A stretch of 64,000 bases of DNA from JAQVXR01 sp050945755 (GTDB lineage Bacteria > Bacillota > Dehalobacteriia > Dehalobacteriales > Dehalobacteriaceae), in NCBI GenBank assembly GCA_050945755.1, contig JBMNTN010000002.1, positions 1 through 64,000 of the forward strand, written 5' to 3'. Position numbers and translations under genes: made by a program. Position 1 is the first letter of the stretch. Each line of letters starts with the position of its first letter. Under the pieces are notes generated by a model. It was not told the DNA's origin. It searched no databases and was given only the letters and a program-made list of their open reading frames with translations. Of the stretch, positions 17,333 through 26,342 are shown one piece after another.

Positions 17333-18319
17333 ATGAGTAAAGGAACAATCTTAAGTGGAATGAGATCTACAGGGAAATTGCATCTGGGACATTTGAGTGT
17401 TTTGGAAAACTGGGTGCGCCTTCAAGAAGAATACAATTGCTATTTTTTCATTGCTGATTGGCATGCTCTGACAACCGGTTTTGAAGATACATCACGAATC
17501 AAACAAAACATTCGGGATATGGCTTTGGATTGGCTTAGCGTTGGGATTGATCCGGAGAAAAGTGCCGTCTTTGTACAATCGGATGTGAAGGAGCATGCGG
17601 AAATGCATCTGCTTCTTTCGATGACGACTCCTCTTTCCTGGCTGGAAAGGGTGCCAACTTATAAAGAACAAATTCACCAGTTTGGGCAAAAGGGGAAAGA
17701 TATCTCAACTTATGGTTTTTTAGGTTATCCGCTATTAATGGCAGCAGATATTTTAGTTTACCGAGCTAATGCCGTTCCGGTAGGAGAAGATCAGCTTCCT
17801 CATTTAGAATTTTCCCGAGAAATAGTTCGGCGGTTTAATTATTTATTTAATACAGATGTGTTGATTGAACCACAAGCTCTTTTGGCTAAGGTAAAGTTGC
17901 TTCCCGGGATTGACAATCGGAAAATGAGTAAGAGTTATGGCAATGATATTTCTTTAAACGCTGATTCTAAAGAAATCCAGGCAAAGGTCAGCCAAATGAT
18001 TACCGATCCGGCTAGGATTCGCAAGACAGATGTCGGACATCCTGATGTTTGTACCGTATTTACCTATCACAATTTTTATAATCAGGAAGAACAGGCAAAT
18101 ATCCGCGAAGATTGTTGTGGCGGGTGTATTGGTTGTGTTGCATGCAAAAAGAACTTAACAAAAAAACTGGATCAATTTATTCAACCAATCCGGGAAAGAA
18201 GGGAAGAATTGGCAGCACAGCCAAGATTAGTTGATGAAATATTAGAACATGGGGCGGAAAAAGCTCGCAAAAAAGCTGCCGAAACAATGGCTATGGTCAG
18301 GGAAGCGATGAAAATTTAA
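17333..18319 (+). CDS. trpS: Tryptophanyl-tRNA synthetase with Fe-S-type cysteine motif
   Basis: A 328-residue class I synthetase. The HIGH-type motif is HLGH (17-20) and the KMSKS motif is at 197-201. A cysteine-rich insertion near the anticodon region has Cys240, 261, 262, 265, 268 and 271. The spacing C240-x20-C261-x6-C268-x2-C271 is close to the C-x22-C-x6-C-x2-C motif that binds a [4Fe-4S] cluster in Thermotoga maritima TrpRS. AAAAGGAG lies before the ATG. No T-box leader can fit in the 37-base gap upstream, so expression depends on the upstream genes or a small local promoter. Confidence 0.95.
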   Translation: MSKGTILSGMRSTGKLHLGHLSVLENWVRLQEEYNCYFFIADWHALTTGFEDTSRIKQNIRDMALDWLSVGIDPEKSAVFVQSDVKEHAEMHLLLSMTTPLSWLERVPTYKEQIHQFGQKGKDISTYGFLGYPLLMAADILVYRANAVPVGEDQLPHLEFSREIVRRFNYLFNTDVLIEPQALLAKVKLLPGIDNRKMSKSYGNDISLNADSKEIQAKVSQMITDPARIRKTDVGHPDVCTVFTYHNFYNQEEQANIREDCCGGCIGCVACKKNLTKKLDQFIQPIRERREELAAQPRLVDEILEHGAEKARKKAAETMAMVREAMKI

Positions 18320-19074
18320 TGAAATATCACGTGAAGCTGGAAGTGTTTGAGGGGCCATTTGACCTTCTCTTCCACTTGATCGAAAAAAACGAAGTAGATA
18401 TTTACGATATTCCAATTGCTGAAATTACTCGCCAATATATAGAGTATATGGATAGTATGCAAAAATTGGATCTCGAACTGGCCAGCGAATTTTTGGTTAT
18501 GGCGGCAACTCTTCTCTCTATTAAGGCAAAAATGCTTTTGCCAAAAGAGCCAAAGCCTATGGGATGTGATAGTAACGATACAGGGGTGGATCCCCGTGAT
18601 GAATTGGTTGACAGGCTTTTGGAGTATAAAAAATATAAGATAATGGCGGAATACTTAGGAAGTTTAGAGGCAAAACAAGGAAAGGTTTTTGCCCGCCCTA
18701 ACGACATGGAGTCTTTTATCAGCCTTTTTGATGATACTAATCCATTAGAAGGGTTAACACTTTTAGATCTGGTAAAAGCACTTCAGGAAGTATGGACAAA
18801 AAAGGAACACGAAGAGCAGTTCCAAGAAATACCTCGTGAAGAGATTTCGATAAAAGAAAAGATGGATGAGATCATTGATATTCTTGATCATTCACAGGGA
18901 GTAAGTTTTCAAGCTCTTTTTGCTCATCAGGCGGGAAGAACTGAGATTGTTGTTCAATTCTTAGCACTTTTAGAGTTAGTACGTCTTCAGATGGTTACTG
19001 TTCGGCAGTCGGCAACCTGGGGAGAAATTATGATCTTTACAAGAAATAAAAATAATTGCAAACTAATGAAGTGA
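18319..19074 (+). CDS. scpA: Segregation and condensation protein A
   Basis: A 251-residue kleisin subunit of the SMC-ScpAB condensin. The N-terminal FEGPFDLLFHLIEKNEVDIY segment and the winged-helix-like C-terminus (residues about 170-245) are typical. It begins at the ATG that overlaps the trpS stop codon (TAATG), so it is translationally coupled. Its length fits the family. Confidence 0.95.
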   Translation: MKYHVKLEVFEGPFDLLFHLIEKNEVDIYDIPIAEITRQYIEYMDSMQKLDLELASEFLVMAATLLSIKAKMLLPKEPKPMGCDSNDTGVDPRDELVDRLLEYKKYKIMAEYLGSLEAKQGKVFARPNDMESFISLFDDTNPLEGLTLLDLVKALQEVWTKKEHEEQFQEIPREEISIKEKMDEIIDILDHSQGVSFQALFAHQAGRTEIVVQFLALLELVRLQMVTVRQSATWGEIMIFTRNKNNCKLMK

Positions 19075-19097
19075 TGAAATATTTCTATGGGGGAAAG

Positions 19098-19634
19098 ATG
19101 TGGACTAAAATGGGCGTACTCTTCAGCGATGATATAAAGGCAGCCATTGAATGCCTTTTGTTTGTAGCCAATGAACCGTTATCCGTTGAGAAAATTGCCG
19201 AGATTGTAGAAATTTCTCCAAAAGATGTTCAGATACTGTTGGAAGAAATCCGGCAGTATGACCAAGGCAGAGGATTTGAATTGGTAGAGATTGGAGGCGG
19301 GTGGCAAATGTGTACACGGCCTGAGTTATCAGGTTTTGTGGAAAAGCTTTATCGCCCAAAAGTAGACACTCTTTCAAAGGCAGCTTTGGAAACATTGGCT
19401 ATTGTAGCCTATAGACAGCCGGTTACCAGGGCGGAAATAGAAGGTATTCGAGGCGTTAAAATTGATGGCGTCCTTAGCACTTTGCTGGAAAAGAATTTGG
19501 TGCGGGAAGTTGGACGGAAAAGTACTCCCGGAAAACCTATTTTATACGGTACAACTGTTGAATTTCTTCGTTATTTTGGTTTAAATACTTTAGAGGAACT
19601 GCCTTCCCCAGACGATTTAGCGACAGGGACATAA
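19098..19634 (+). CDS. scpB: Segregation and condensation protein B
   Basis: A 178-residue partner of ScpA with two winged-helix domains: AIECLLFVANEPLSVEKIA near the start and ETLAIVAYRQPVTRAEIEGI in the second half, ending at the RKSTPGKPILYGTT wing. The ATG at 19098 is chosen because GGGGGAAAG immediately precedes it. An in-frame upstream ATG at 19056 lies inside the scpA 3' end and has no such site. Confidence 0.94.
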   Translation: MWTKMGVLFSDDIKAAIECLLFVANEPLSVEKIAEIVEISPKDVQILLEEIRQYDQGRGFELVEIGGGWQMCTRPELSGFVEKLYRPKVDTLSKAALETLAIVAYRQPVTRAEIEGIRGVKIDGVLSTLLEKNLVREVGRKSTPGKPILYGTTVEFLRYFGLNTLEELPSPDDLATGT

Positions 19635-19664
19635 TCCAAAATTAATATCTTATTATTTAATAAT

Positions 19665-19692
19665 AAAGGGGCTTCTCAGAGCCTCTTTTTTA
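19665..19692 (+). terminator. Terminator after scpB
   Basis: AAAGGGGCT pairs with AGCCTCTTT over a six-base loop and a T tract follows. It closes the cca-to-scpB run. Confidence 0.75.
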
Positions 19693-19868
19693 TTTATTTT
19701 TAAAAGGGTTACCAAATGAAGTTGTTTTCTTTAAGCCAAGTTCCAAAGCAAGCTAGTATATTCAGGAAACATTCATTTTAGAGATAACCGATCAAGTAAG
19801 CGTAATGACACCCGGACAGTTACTTCCGACATATATTGATATTAAATTGATGGCAAAGGAGGCTCTGC

Positions 19869-20849
19869 ATGGCTAGAGAGAAGCTTGCAGCAACTGTCCA
19901 ATCGTTACTGAATGCCAAAAACAATGCTTTCTTAAGAGGAAGATTGTCTGAATTGGAAAAGCTATTTATTAAACAAAAGGGTTATAATAAAGCCCTTGAA
20001 ACAGAAAAAAAAGTTTTTTATGCCAAAGAACGGGCGGCAAAAGAAAGAAAGGCAAAGTATCATTCCCAGCAAACAGAAACTATTATGGGAAGAGTAATAT
20101 GGTCCGGAAATTTGGCTAAAGCGAGGGTAATAGAAACAGTAACTTGGTGGTATCAGGAGTACAACCGATTGTATGCTCAAAGGCAACAGTACGATCACCA
20201 GTTAACTGTAGAAGCTAATAATAAAGATTGGCTGATTAAAGATGATAATTATCGGACTGAACCTCAAGTAGCTACCATTCCTTGCCCGAGTAAAATGCAG
20301 TTTGATTGTCGAGAACCATTGAGAAAAATAGGTTATGGGGTTTTTCGTAGTTACAAGTTTGACCGGAAGGCGGCCGTTGATTATGCACATCGCTGGTGGA
20401 ACGGAAACAATCCGGCTTTTCGAGCATTTTCGGTTGATTGCACAAACTATGTTTCTCAAGTTTTGTATGCAGGGGGGATGCCTATGAATTTTACAGGCAA
20501 GCAAAATTCAGGATGGTGGTATCTGGGCTCCGGAGAAGAGAGCGATAAATGGAGTTATAGTTGGACTGTAGCCCATAGCTTGCGCTGGTATTTGGCCTCC
20601 GGTAAGGTTCATATTCCGGTGGAAGCAGTGGTTTCTCCAGACCGGTTGGAACCCGGGGACGTTATCTGTTATGACTGGGATGGGGATGGAGTGTGGCAAC
20701 ATAATACAGTTGTTGTTGGGCATAATGCAGAAGGACAGCCGTTGGTTAATGCTCATACAGTGAGTAGCCAAAATCGATTCTGGAATTACCAAGATTCCCC
20801 CGCTTGGAGTGAGAATACCCGTTATTTATTTTGGCATATTTTGATTTAG
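19869..20849 (+). CDS. Putative amidase-domain (Amidase_6) protein
   Basis: A 326-residue protein. The N-terminal half (1-130) is charged and helical. The C-terminal half is the amidase_6 type domain: AAVDYAHRWWNGNNPAF, then SVDCTNYVSQVLYAGG with the probable nucleophile Cys191, GDVICYDWDGDGVWQH, and HNTVVVGHN with the candidate histidine. No signal peptide is visible, unusual for a wall-active enzyme. The setting among dacB, gerW and spm genes suggests a spore role. AAAGGAGG lies 6 bases before the ATG. No close family name is recognised. Confidence 0.8.
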   Translation: MAREKLAATVQSLLNAKNNAFLRGRLSELEKLFIKQKGYNKALETEKKVFYAKERAAKERKAKYHSQQTETIMGRVIWSGNLAKARVIETVTWWYQEYNRLYAQRQQYDHQLTVEANNKDWLIKDDNYRTEPQVATIPCPSKMQFDCREPLRKIGYGVFRSYKFDRKAAVDYAHRWWNGNNPAFRAFSVDCTNYVSQVLYAGGMPMNFTGKQNSGWWYLGSGEESDKWSYSWTVAHSLRWYLASGKVHIPVEAVVSPDRLEPGDVICYDWDGDGVWQHNTVVVGHNAEGQPLVNAHTVSSQNRFWNYQDSPAWSENTRYLFWHILI

Positions 20850-21038
20850 CATTATGGATTTTTGGCTTTTGCATTTAAGCTAGAATTAAATAATAAATAA
20901 GCAAAATAAGAATTTCGGATTAGGATTTCTTTTTTGTAATTCGAGATATGAGATGCAACGTTAATTGAAGAATAGGTCTCTAGAAACAGTGGCAATATAT
21001 AACATAACCTCAAGAAAAATCTTCTAAGGTGTAAAGGG

Positions 21039-21717
21039 ATGACAATAATCAAAATTATTTTGATAATTATTACGGTGGCTTTTTTTTTAAGCGTGTTGCC
21101 TTTCCGGTTTCATATTCGTTACCATAAAAAAGGAAAGGATGATTACCTTTGATGTCGCTTGGCAGGCGATTCCAGGCGTCTGGGGGGTTAAAATAGAAAT
21201 TCCCTTTATTCAAATCAAACCAAAATTTTTGGGGTCTGTTTTTCGTATGGTTGCTGAGCTTGAGGGAGAAAAGGGATCGTTAATAAAGGAAAAACGAGAG
21301 AACATAGAAATTGATCCGGATTTTATAAAAAGAACAGTAATAGCTTTGCCTCATGTAGTGGGAAAAATTAGGGAAGTAAAAAGAGTGTTAATGTGGTTTA
21401 TGGGGAAAGTTTACATACGAAGTTTTAAATGGGTCACAGAATTTGGTACCAGTGAACCGGCAAAAACGGGAATTATGATTGGCCTTCTTTGGTCAGCTAA
21501 GTCTCTGATCTATGGCTTTTTGCAGAAATCACTGGGTAGGATGCCGCGTTTTTCGAAGATCAATATAATTCCCAACTTTCAGAATTCGGTTTTGGCTTGG
21601 GATATGGATTGCATATTTGATGTTTCCTGCGGTCATATTATCATTGGCGGGATAAAAATGATGTGGTATTTATTTATTAAAAAAGGGGGTAGAGGCCTTG
21701 AGCGACCATCCCATTGA
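21039..21717 (+). pseudogene. ytfI: YtfI (DUF2953), reading frame interrupted
   Basis: A 37-residue reading frame from the ATG at 21039 (AAGGTG site) encodes a transmembrane segment and the family-typical RYHKKGKDD stretch, then stops at 21150-21152. The rest of the DUF2953 protein, including FDVAWQAIPGVWGVKIEIPF and the C-terminal LDCIFxVxxGHIIIGG-like motif (MDCIFDVSCGHIIIGGIK), continues in the +1 frame from about 21142. The two halves together make one normal-length protein of about 225 residues. In B. subtilis ytfI is next to ytfJ, as here with gerW. A two-base deletion near GATGATTACC is the simplest explanation; programmed frameshifting or a sequencing error are alternatives. Confidence 0.7.
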
Positions 21718-22135
21718 AAGTTTGATGAAAACAGCGATGGAAAGTATTAAAGAAATGGTGGATGTAAATACTGTTGTAGGCGACCCGGTTGAGACTCCGG
21801 ATGGGACAGTAATTATTCCTATTTCCCGTGTTTCCTGTGGTTTTGCTGCCGGAGGAGGGGAGTATGACACTCAAGCACCGGAAAACAAAACAGAGTTAAA
21901 TAAGCTTCCCTTCGGGGGAGGGAGCGGGGCAGGGGTATCTGTTCAACCGATGGGTTTTTTGGTTGTGGGTAATAACCAAATTAGACTCCTGCCTGTTGAC
22001 GGCAACATGGTCATTGATCGGTTAATTGATGTCGCACCCCAAGTTCTAAATCAGGTACAATCTCTTTTTGGAAAAAATAAAAACAATGGGAGTACAACCA
22101 CCGGGACAACTACGATGGCAGGGGGTAGTATTTAA
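21698..22135 (+). CDS. gerW: Spore germination/cortex protein GerW (YtfJ)
   Basis: A 145-residue protein. The sequence begins MSDHPIESLMKTAMESIKEM. The conserved PISRVSCGFAAGGGEY and PFGGGSGAGVSVQPMGFLVV segments identify the sporulation protein GerW/YtfJ. A low-complexity Gly/Thr/Asn tail ends the protein. TTG start at 21698 with GGGGGT upstream; the start lies inside the 3' end of ytfI, so coupling is likely. In B. subtilis GerW acts in spore germination. Confidence 0.9.
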   Translation: MSDHPIESLMKTAMESIKEMVDVNTVVGDPVETPDGTVIIPISRVSCGFAAGGGEYDTQAPENKTELNKLPFGGGSGAGVSVQPMGFLVVGNNQIRLLPVDGNMVIDRLIDVAPQVLNQVQSLFGKNKNNGSTTTGTTTMAGGSI

Positions 22136-22178
22136 GCAGCCGTTACTAAATTAAAAATCTATAAAAAACAAGCATTGG

Positions 22179-22228
22179 AAAAGGAAATCATGTGCAAGGC
22201 ACTAGGTTTCCTTTTAACATTTTTTCTA
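22179..22228 (+). terminator. Probable terminator after gerW
   Basis: AAAAGGAAAT pairs with GTTTCCTTTT across a 16-base loop, followed by AACATTTTTT. The stem is long, the loop is large. Confidence 0.5.
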
Positions 22229-22310
22229 ACTTTTTCTTGAAGGATTATTACCGTGATAAAAAGAATTAAATATATTTGTTTGAATTTGGTCAAGTTTATG
22301 GAGGTGCCCA

Positions 22311-23444
22311 TTGAAAAAAAATATCAACATGCTGATTATCGTATGTATAATACTTTTCTTATATCCTGCTGCTGTTTTTGCAGGTCCGGAATTAAATGCC
22401 AAAGCAGCTATTCTTATTGATGCCGAGACAGGACGAGTACTGTTTGAAAAAAATTCCCAAGAACGACTTCCTATCGCCAGTACCACCAAAATAACCACCG
22501 CACTCATTACTTTAGAACGAGAAAAAAACCTGCAGAAAAGAGTTACTGTACCGGCAGATTTTATTAATCCGGGAGAGGCAGGAATCTGGCTGGAGCCGGG
22601 GGAACGACATACCTTGGAAGATCTCCTTTATGCCCTCCTGTTAAGATCAGCAAATGATGCTGCCTCTGTAATTGCTACGGCAGTTGGAGGATCGGAGGCT
22701 GGCTTTGTTCAATTAATGAATGATAAGGTCAGGGAATTAGGTTTGAAAGATACTCATTATGTCAATCCTCACGGTCTTCATGATGATAACCATTACTCAT
22801 CTGCATATGATTTGGCGATGATAACGAGGGAAGCCCTGACTTACAAAGAATTTAGGAAAATGATTATTACAGATAGACATATTTTACCTTGGCCGGGACA
22901 TGAATATTCTCGGGTGGTACATAATAGGAATGAGCTTTTGGATACATTTGACGGAGCAGATGGAGTTAAAACCGGTTATACACGACAAGCAGGCAGTTGT
23001 CTGGTTGGTTCTGCCACCCGGGACGGGATGCAGTTGGTTGCGATAGTTCTTCATTCTAATGGAATGTATGATGAAACAGCGAAACTATTGGAATATGGAT
23101 TCGAAAACTATGAGGCACAACAATTATTTTCCAAAGGAAAAGTATTTGGAAAGATCCCTGTAGAGTTTGGTGAGAAAAGTGAAGTAAGAGTAGTAGCCGC
23201 TCGTGGCATCTCGACTACCGTCCAAAAAGCAGAAAGGGATAAAGTGGAACAAAGAATCAATCTACCTGAGAAGTTACAAGCCCCAATTGAAAAAGGGCAA
23301 AATTTAGGTACTGTAACAGTAAAGGTAGGGACCGATACTTTTTTACGGGCTGACTTGATTGCCGACGAAAGTGTTAAGCAAAGTTCATTTTTGGCTTCTC
23401 TTTGGTATACAATCATAAATGTGTTTCAATTTTTTCTGTCATAA
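22311..23444 (+). CDS. dacB: D-alanyl-D-alanine carboxypeptidase DacB (sporulation type)
   Basis: A 377-residue S11 penicillin-binding protein. It has a signal peptide of about 24 residues ending FAG, then STTK (57-60), SAN (113-115) and KTG (220-222) active-site motifs, and a C-terminal domain with a hydrophobic anchor (YTIINVFQFFLS). It trims cortex stem peptides and limits cross-linking during sporulation. TTG start with GGAGGT upstream. It is followed by spmA-spmB, the same grouping as in B. subtilis, which distinguishes it from the dacF paralogue at 2.6 kb. Confidence 0.92.
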   Translation: MKKNINMLIIVCIILFLYPAAVFAGPELNAKAAILIDAETGRVLFEKNSQERLPIASTTKITTALITLEREKNLQKRVTVPADFINPGEAGIWLEPGERHTLEDLLYALLLRSANDAASVIATAVGGSEAGFVQLMNDKVRELGLKDTHYVNPHGLHDDNHYSSAYDLAMITREALTYKEFRKMIITDRHILPWPGHEYSRVVHNRNELLDTFDGADGVKTGYTRQAGSCLVGSATRDGMQLVAIVLHSNGMYDETAKLLEYGFENYEAQQLFSKGKVFGKIPVEFGEKSEVRVVAARGISTTVQKAERDKVEQRINLPEKLQAPIEKGQNLGTVTVKVGTDTFLRADLIADESVKQSSFLASLWYTIINVFQFFLS

Positions 23445-23453
23445 CACATGAAC

Positions 23454-23483
23454 GAGGCCGGGATTTTCCGGCCTCATTTTTTA
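23454..23483 (+). terminator. Terminator between dacB and spmA
   Basis: GAGGCCGG (23454-23461) pairs perfectly with CCGGCCTC (23468-23475) and a T tract follows. Partial readthrough or a local promoter must serve spmAB. Confidence 0.8.
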
Positions 23484-23549
23484 TTGTGCATAATTAAACG
23501 GTTGTCCTCATAAGGATTGGAAAGCAATATTTACAGGGAGAGGGCATTG

Positions 23550-24146
23550 TTGGTTAACCTAATTTGGCTGTTCCTTTTGTTAACAGGGATAATTGTGGCA
23601 GGTATGTCTGGTAGGATTGAAATTGTTACAGAATCGGCCCTTCGGGCTGCACAGACTGGGGTAAATACTGCTTTGGAGATTATTGGTGTAATGACCCTCT
23701 GGCTGGGTTTATTAAAGCTTGCTGAAAAATCCGGTCTGGTAACAATTATTGCAAAATTGGTTCGTCCCATAGCAGTAATCCTATTTCCCAGTATCCCCAA
23801 AAACAGCCCGGCTCTGGGTTCAATAATTATGAATTTGAGTGCTAATATTTTAGGATTAGGTAATGCAGCTACCCCTTTTGGATTAAAGGCAATGAGTCAG
23901 CTTCAGGAACTGAATCCAAACAAGGAAGAGGCTTCTGATGCTATGATTACATTTCTTGCCTTAAATACTTCCTGTATCACATTGATTCCGGCCATGGTCA
24001 TCAGCCTGCGTGTAACGGCAGGCTCGGCAAATCCTGTAGAAATTGTCAGCACTACTATCCTCGCCACAGCTTGTGGAACAGTAGTGGCAATTATTTTAGA
24101 CCGATTTATCCGTAAGCGATATTACCGGAAGAAAGATAAGAGGTGA
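23550..24146 (+). CDS. spmA: Spore maturation protein A
   Basis: A 198-residue membrane protein of the SpmA/nucleoside-recognition (Gate) family. The NLSANILGLGNAATPFGLKAM segment and the LNTSCITLIPAMVI segment are diagnostic. SpmA works with SpmB and DacB in spore core dehydration. The TTG at 23550 (MVNLIW) is chosen over a TTG at 23517 because GGGAGAGGG lies just before it and the B. subtilis homologue starts similarly. Confidence 0.93.
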   Translation: MVNLIWLFLLLTGIIVAGMSGRIEIVTESALRAAQTGVNTALEIIGVMTLWLGLLKLAEKSGLVTIIAKLVRPIAVILFPSIPKNSPALGSIIMNLSANILGLGNAATPFGLKAMSQLQELNPNKEEASDAMITFLALNTSCITLIPAMVISLRVTAGSANPVEIVSTTILATACGTVVAIILDRFIRKRYYRKKDKR

Positions 24147-24151
24147 GAATT

Positions 24152-24685
24152 ATGATTGATCTTTTAACCCAAGTATCCCGTTGGGCAATTCCCGTGCTCT
24201 TATTTATTATTCCTGCTTATGCTTATATAAAAAAAGTCAATGTATATGAGGTCTTTGTTGAGGGGGCACAAGAGGGATTTACTACTGCAGTGAGGATTCT
24301 TCCATATCTCGTGGGAATGCTGGTAGCGATTGGAGTATTCAGAGCTTCCGGCGCTATGGATTATCTTATAAAAATTATTTATCCTGTTACAGTTTTGTTG
24401 GGAATTCCGGGAGAGGTTTTACCCCTGGCGTTGATGAGGCCTTTATCCGGCAGTGGTGCATTAGGTATCACGGCAGAACTGATTCAAACATACGGGCCGG
24501 ATTCTTTTATCGGACGAGTAGCGTCTACGATGCAGGGCAGCACAGACACTACTTTTTATGTTTTAACGGTATATTTTGGATCCGTAGGAATTAAAAAATT
24601 TCGTCATGCCGTAACAGTGGGTTTAGCTGCTGATATTACCAGTTTTCTTGCTTCCGTTTTTATTTGTCATCTGGTATTCGGGTAA
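24152..24685 (+). CDS. spmB: Spore maturation protein B
   Basis: A 177-residue membrane protein paired with SpmA. It has the Gate-domain features: EGAQEGFTTAVRILPYLVGM, LPLALMRPLSGSGA and the STMQGSTDTTFYVLTVYFG segment. The ATG at 24152 is preceded by AAGAGGTG; a GTG at 24143 overlapping the spmA stop is the alternative. The two genes are translationally coupled in either case. Confidence 0.93.
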   Translation: MIDLLTQVSRWAIPVLLFIIPAYAYIKKVNVYEVFVEGAQEGFTTAVRILPYLVGMLVAIGVFRASGAMDYLIKIIYPVTVLLGIPGEVLPLALMRPLSGSGALGITAELIQTYGPDSFIGRVASTMQGSTDTTFYVLTVYFGSVGIKKFRHAVTVGLAADITSFLASVFICHLVFG

Positions 24686-24752
24686 GTCGAATTGAATAAC
24701 GAGGGAAAAATTGTTATACTTTTGCCAAAATCCCATAAGATGAGGTGGCAAC

Positions 24753-25472
24753 TTGGAAGAACGGCTGCAAAAAATTTTGGCTCATGCTGGAGTGGCTTCC
24801 CGGCGAGCTTGCGAAGAATTGATCCTCTCTGGCAAAGTTAAAGTGGACGGCAGGGTTGTCCGGGAACTAGGGACAAAAGTTGATCCGGATAAGAATTGTA
24901 TAGAGGTAGATGGTAAAATAATCGAGTCAAAAGAGGAACCGGTGTATATTTTATTATATAAACCTTCCGGTTATGTCAGCACAGTCTATGATCCTCATAG
25001 CAGGCCGACAGTTCTAGATTTAGTTAAGGATATTAAAGCTCGGATTTATCCGGTAGGACGGCTGGATTATGATACTTCCGGACTGCTACTGATGACAAAT
25101 GATGGGGAATTGACTAATAAATTAATTCACCCCAGCCGGGAAGTTGAGAAGGTTTATCATGCCTTGGTAAAAGGCATACCCTCTATGCACGAACTATCCC
25201 ATTTAAGTAAGGGAATATTTCTAGAAGACGGTAAAACGGCTCCAGCCCGGGTTTGTCTCAAAAAAATCCAGGGGAGAAATGCCCTTATTGAAATTGCTAT
25301 TCATGAGGGGAAGAATCGACAGGTGAAAAGAATGTTTGATGCTTTAGGATATCCTGTTTTAAGGCTAAAGAGGGTGGCTTTTGCATTTCTTACTTTGGAC
25401 CGATTGACACCCGGCAAGTGGCGCTATTTACGTCCACATGAGGTGGAAGATTTAAAGAAATTAAAAAGATAA
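24753..25472 (+). CDS. rluB: Ribosomal large subunit pseudouridine synthase B-type
   Basis: A 239-residue rRNA pseudouridine synthase. An N-terminal S4 RNA-binding domain (residues 1-60, KILAHAGVASRRACEELI) is followed by a RsuA-type catalytic domain with the aspartate in VGRLDYDTSGLLLMTN. TTG start with GATGAGGTGG upstream. It probably modifies 23S rRNA. A standalone transcript end is not obvious, since the next hairpin is 140 bases away. Confidence 0.92.
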   Translation: MEERLQKILAHAGVASRRACEELILSGKVKVDGRVVRELGTKVDPDKNCIEVDGKIIESKEEPVYILLYKPSGYVSTVYDPHSRPTVLDLVKDIKARIYPVGRLDYDTSGLLLMTNDGELTNKLIHPSREVEKVYHALVKGIPSMHELSHLSKGIFLEDGKTAPARVCLKKIQGRNALIEIAIHEGKNRQVKRMFDALGYPVLRLKRVAFAFLTLDRLTPGKWRYLRPHEVEDLKKLKR

Positions 25473-25609
25473 AACTAAAATTCCAGGTGTATAAAAAACC
25501 GTTATCTGCATTAATTTCGATAAATATTTTTCTTTTAAAAAGGTATTTAAATTTTAAAAGTGGAACATTAGCAAAAATGGAAAAAGAGTGCGGGTGCTAT
25601 AAAAATAGA

Positions 25610-25646
25610 ATTGGCGCTTGTTTAAGGCAAGCGAGTTTGCGCCAAT
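25610..25646 (-). terminator. Hairpin between rluB and the YflT-like gene (probably bidirectional)
   Basis: ATTGGCGCTTG pairs with the matching CAAGC and GCGCCAAT arms as a nested stem over a short loop. On the minus strand it is followed by TTCTATTTTTAT, so it fits as terminator of the gene at 25760-26245. The rest of 25473-25759 holds no gene. Confidence 0.6.
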
Positions 25647-25759
25647 CCTTTTAGTACTTACTCATACAAAATTTTTTGTCTGAAACCCTTGCTAGCGTAA
25701 AAACTCAAATGCCATTTCAAAATCTACATGCACTCTGCCGGTTTTTGCGCAAGTATTTT

Positions 25760-26245
25760 TCAACGGTTTGGGTACATTGGTTTATCAAGGCTTTTATTCC
25801 ATTTTTCCACGTGTTGTGCTCCTGCTTCCTCAAGAACATTAGCAAGTTGATTAGCTTTCTCTTTATTGGTTTCACAAAGAACAAGGGTTTTTCCTTCACC
25901 GACTTTTTTACTAAAAAAATTTGCTTTCGTATCCGATAAGCCGTAATGCATTAATGCCCGAGTTATTCCATGTTCCGGTTGTTTTTGTAATATTTTGGCC
26001 AAAGGGCCGCCTGCTGCTGTCTTTCCCAAATCAGGTAGTTCGATTGTACCTGCAGACACTAAAACACCTTCTAATTCTTCCAGAGGAAAGAGTTCTTGCG
26101 CCATTTCTACACGAAAACTATCAGACAGTGTTTTTACAACGGAAATCTCACTGTTGGCCAGCCGTTTGGCATCAATTTTTTCTAAAGATTTGATTGCTTG
26201 AGGGTAACTTGTAAACACGCCGATTACCGTAATGCGAGCGCTCAT
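25760..26245 (-). CDS. General stress protein 17M/YflT-like domain protein
   Basis: A 161-residue protein whose N-terminus MSARITVIGVFTSYPQAIKSL resembles the YflT/GSP17M heat- and stress-induced domain. A second part contains GITRALMHYGLSDTKANFFSK and GKTLVLCETNKEKANQLANVL. This arrangement is common in hypothetical stress proteins with no known biochemistry. GGGAAGTG precedes the ATG on the minus strand. It is monocistronic. Confidence 0.65.
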   Translation of the reverse strand: MSARITVIGVFTSYPQAIKSLEKIDAKRLANSEISVVKTLSDSFRVEMAQELFPLEELEGVLVSAGTIELPDLGKTAAGGPLAKILQKQPEHGITRALMHYGLSDTKANFFSKKVGEGKTLVLCETNKEKANQLANVLEEAGAQHVEKWNKSLDKPMYPNR

Positions 26246-26342
26246 TTTTTCACTTCCCTTATTGTTTTTCCATCATTAGCATCGGATAAAACCGGGTTTA
26301 ATATGCAAAAGACCAGTAAACAATAATGAACAAGTAGTACAG

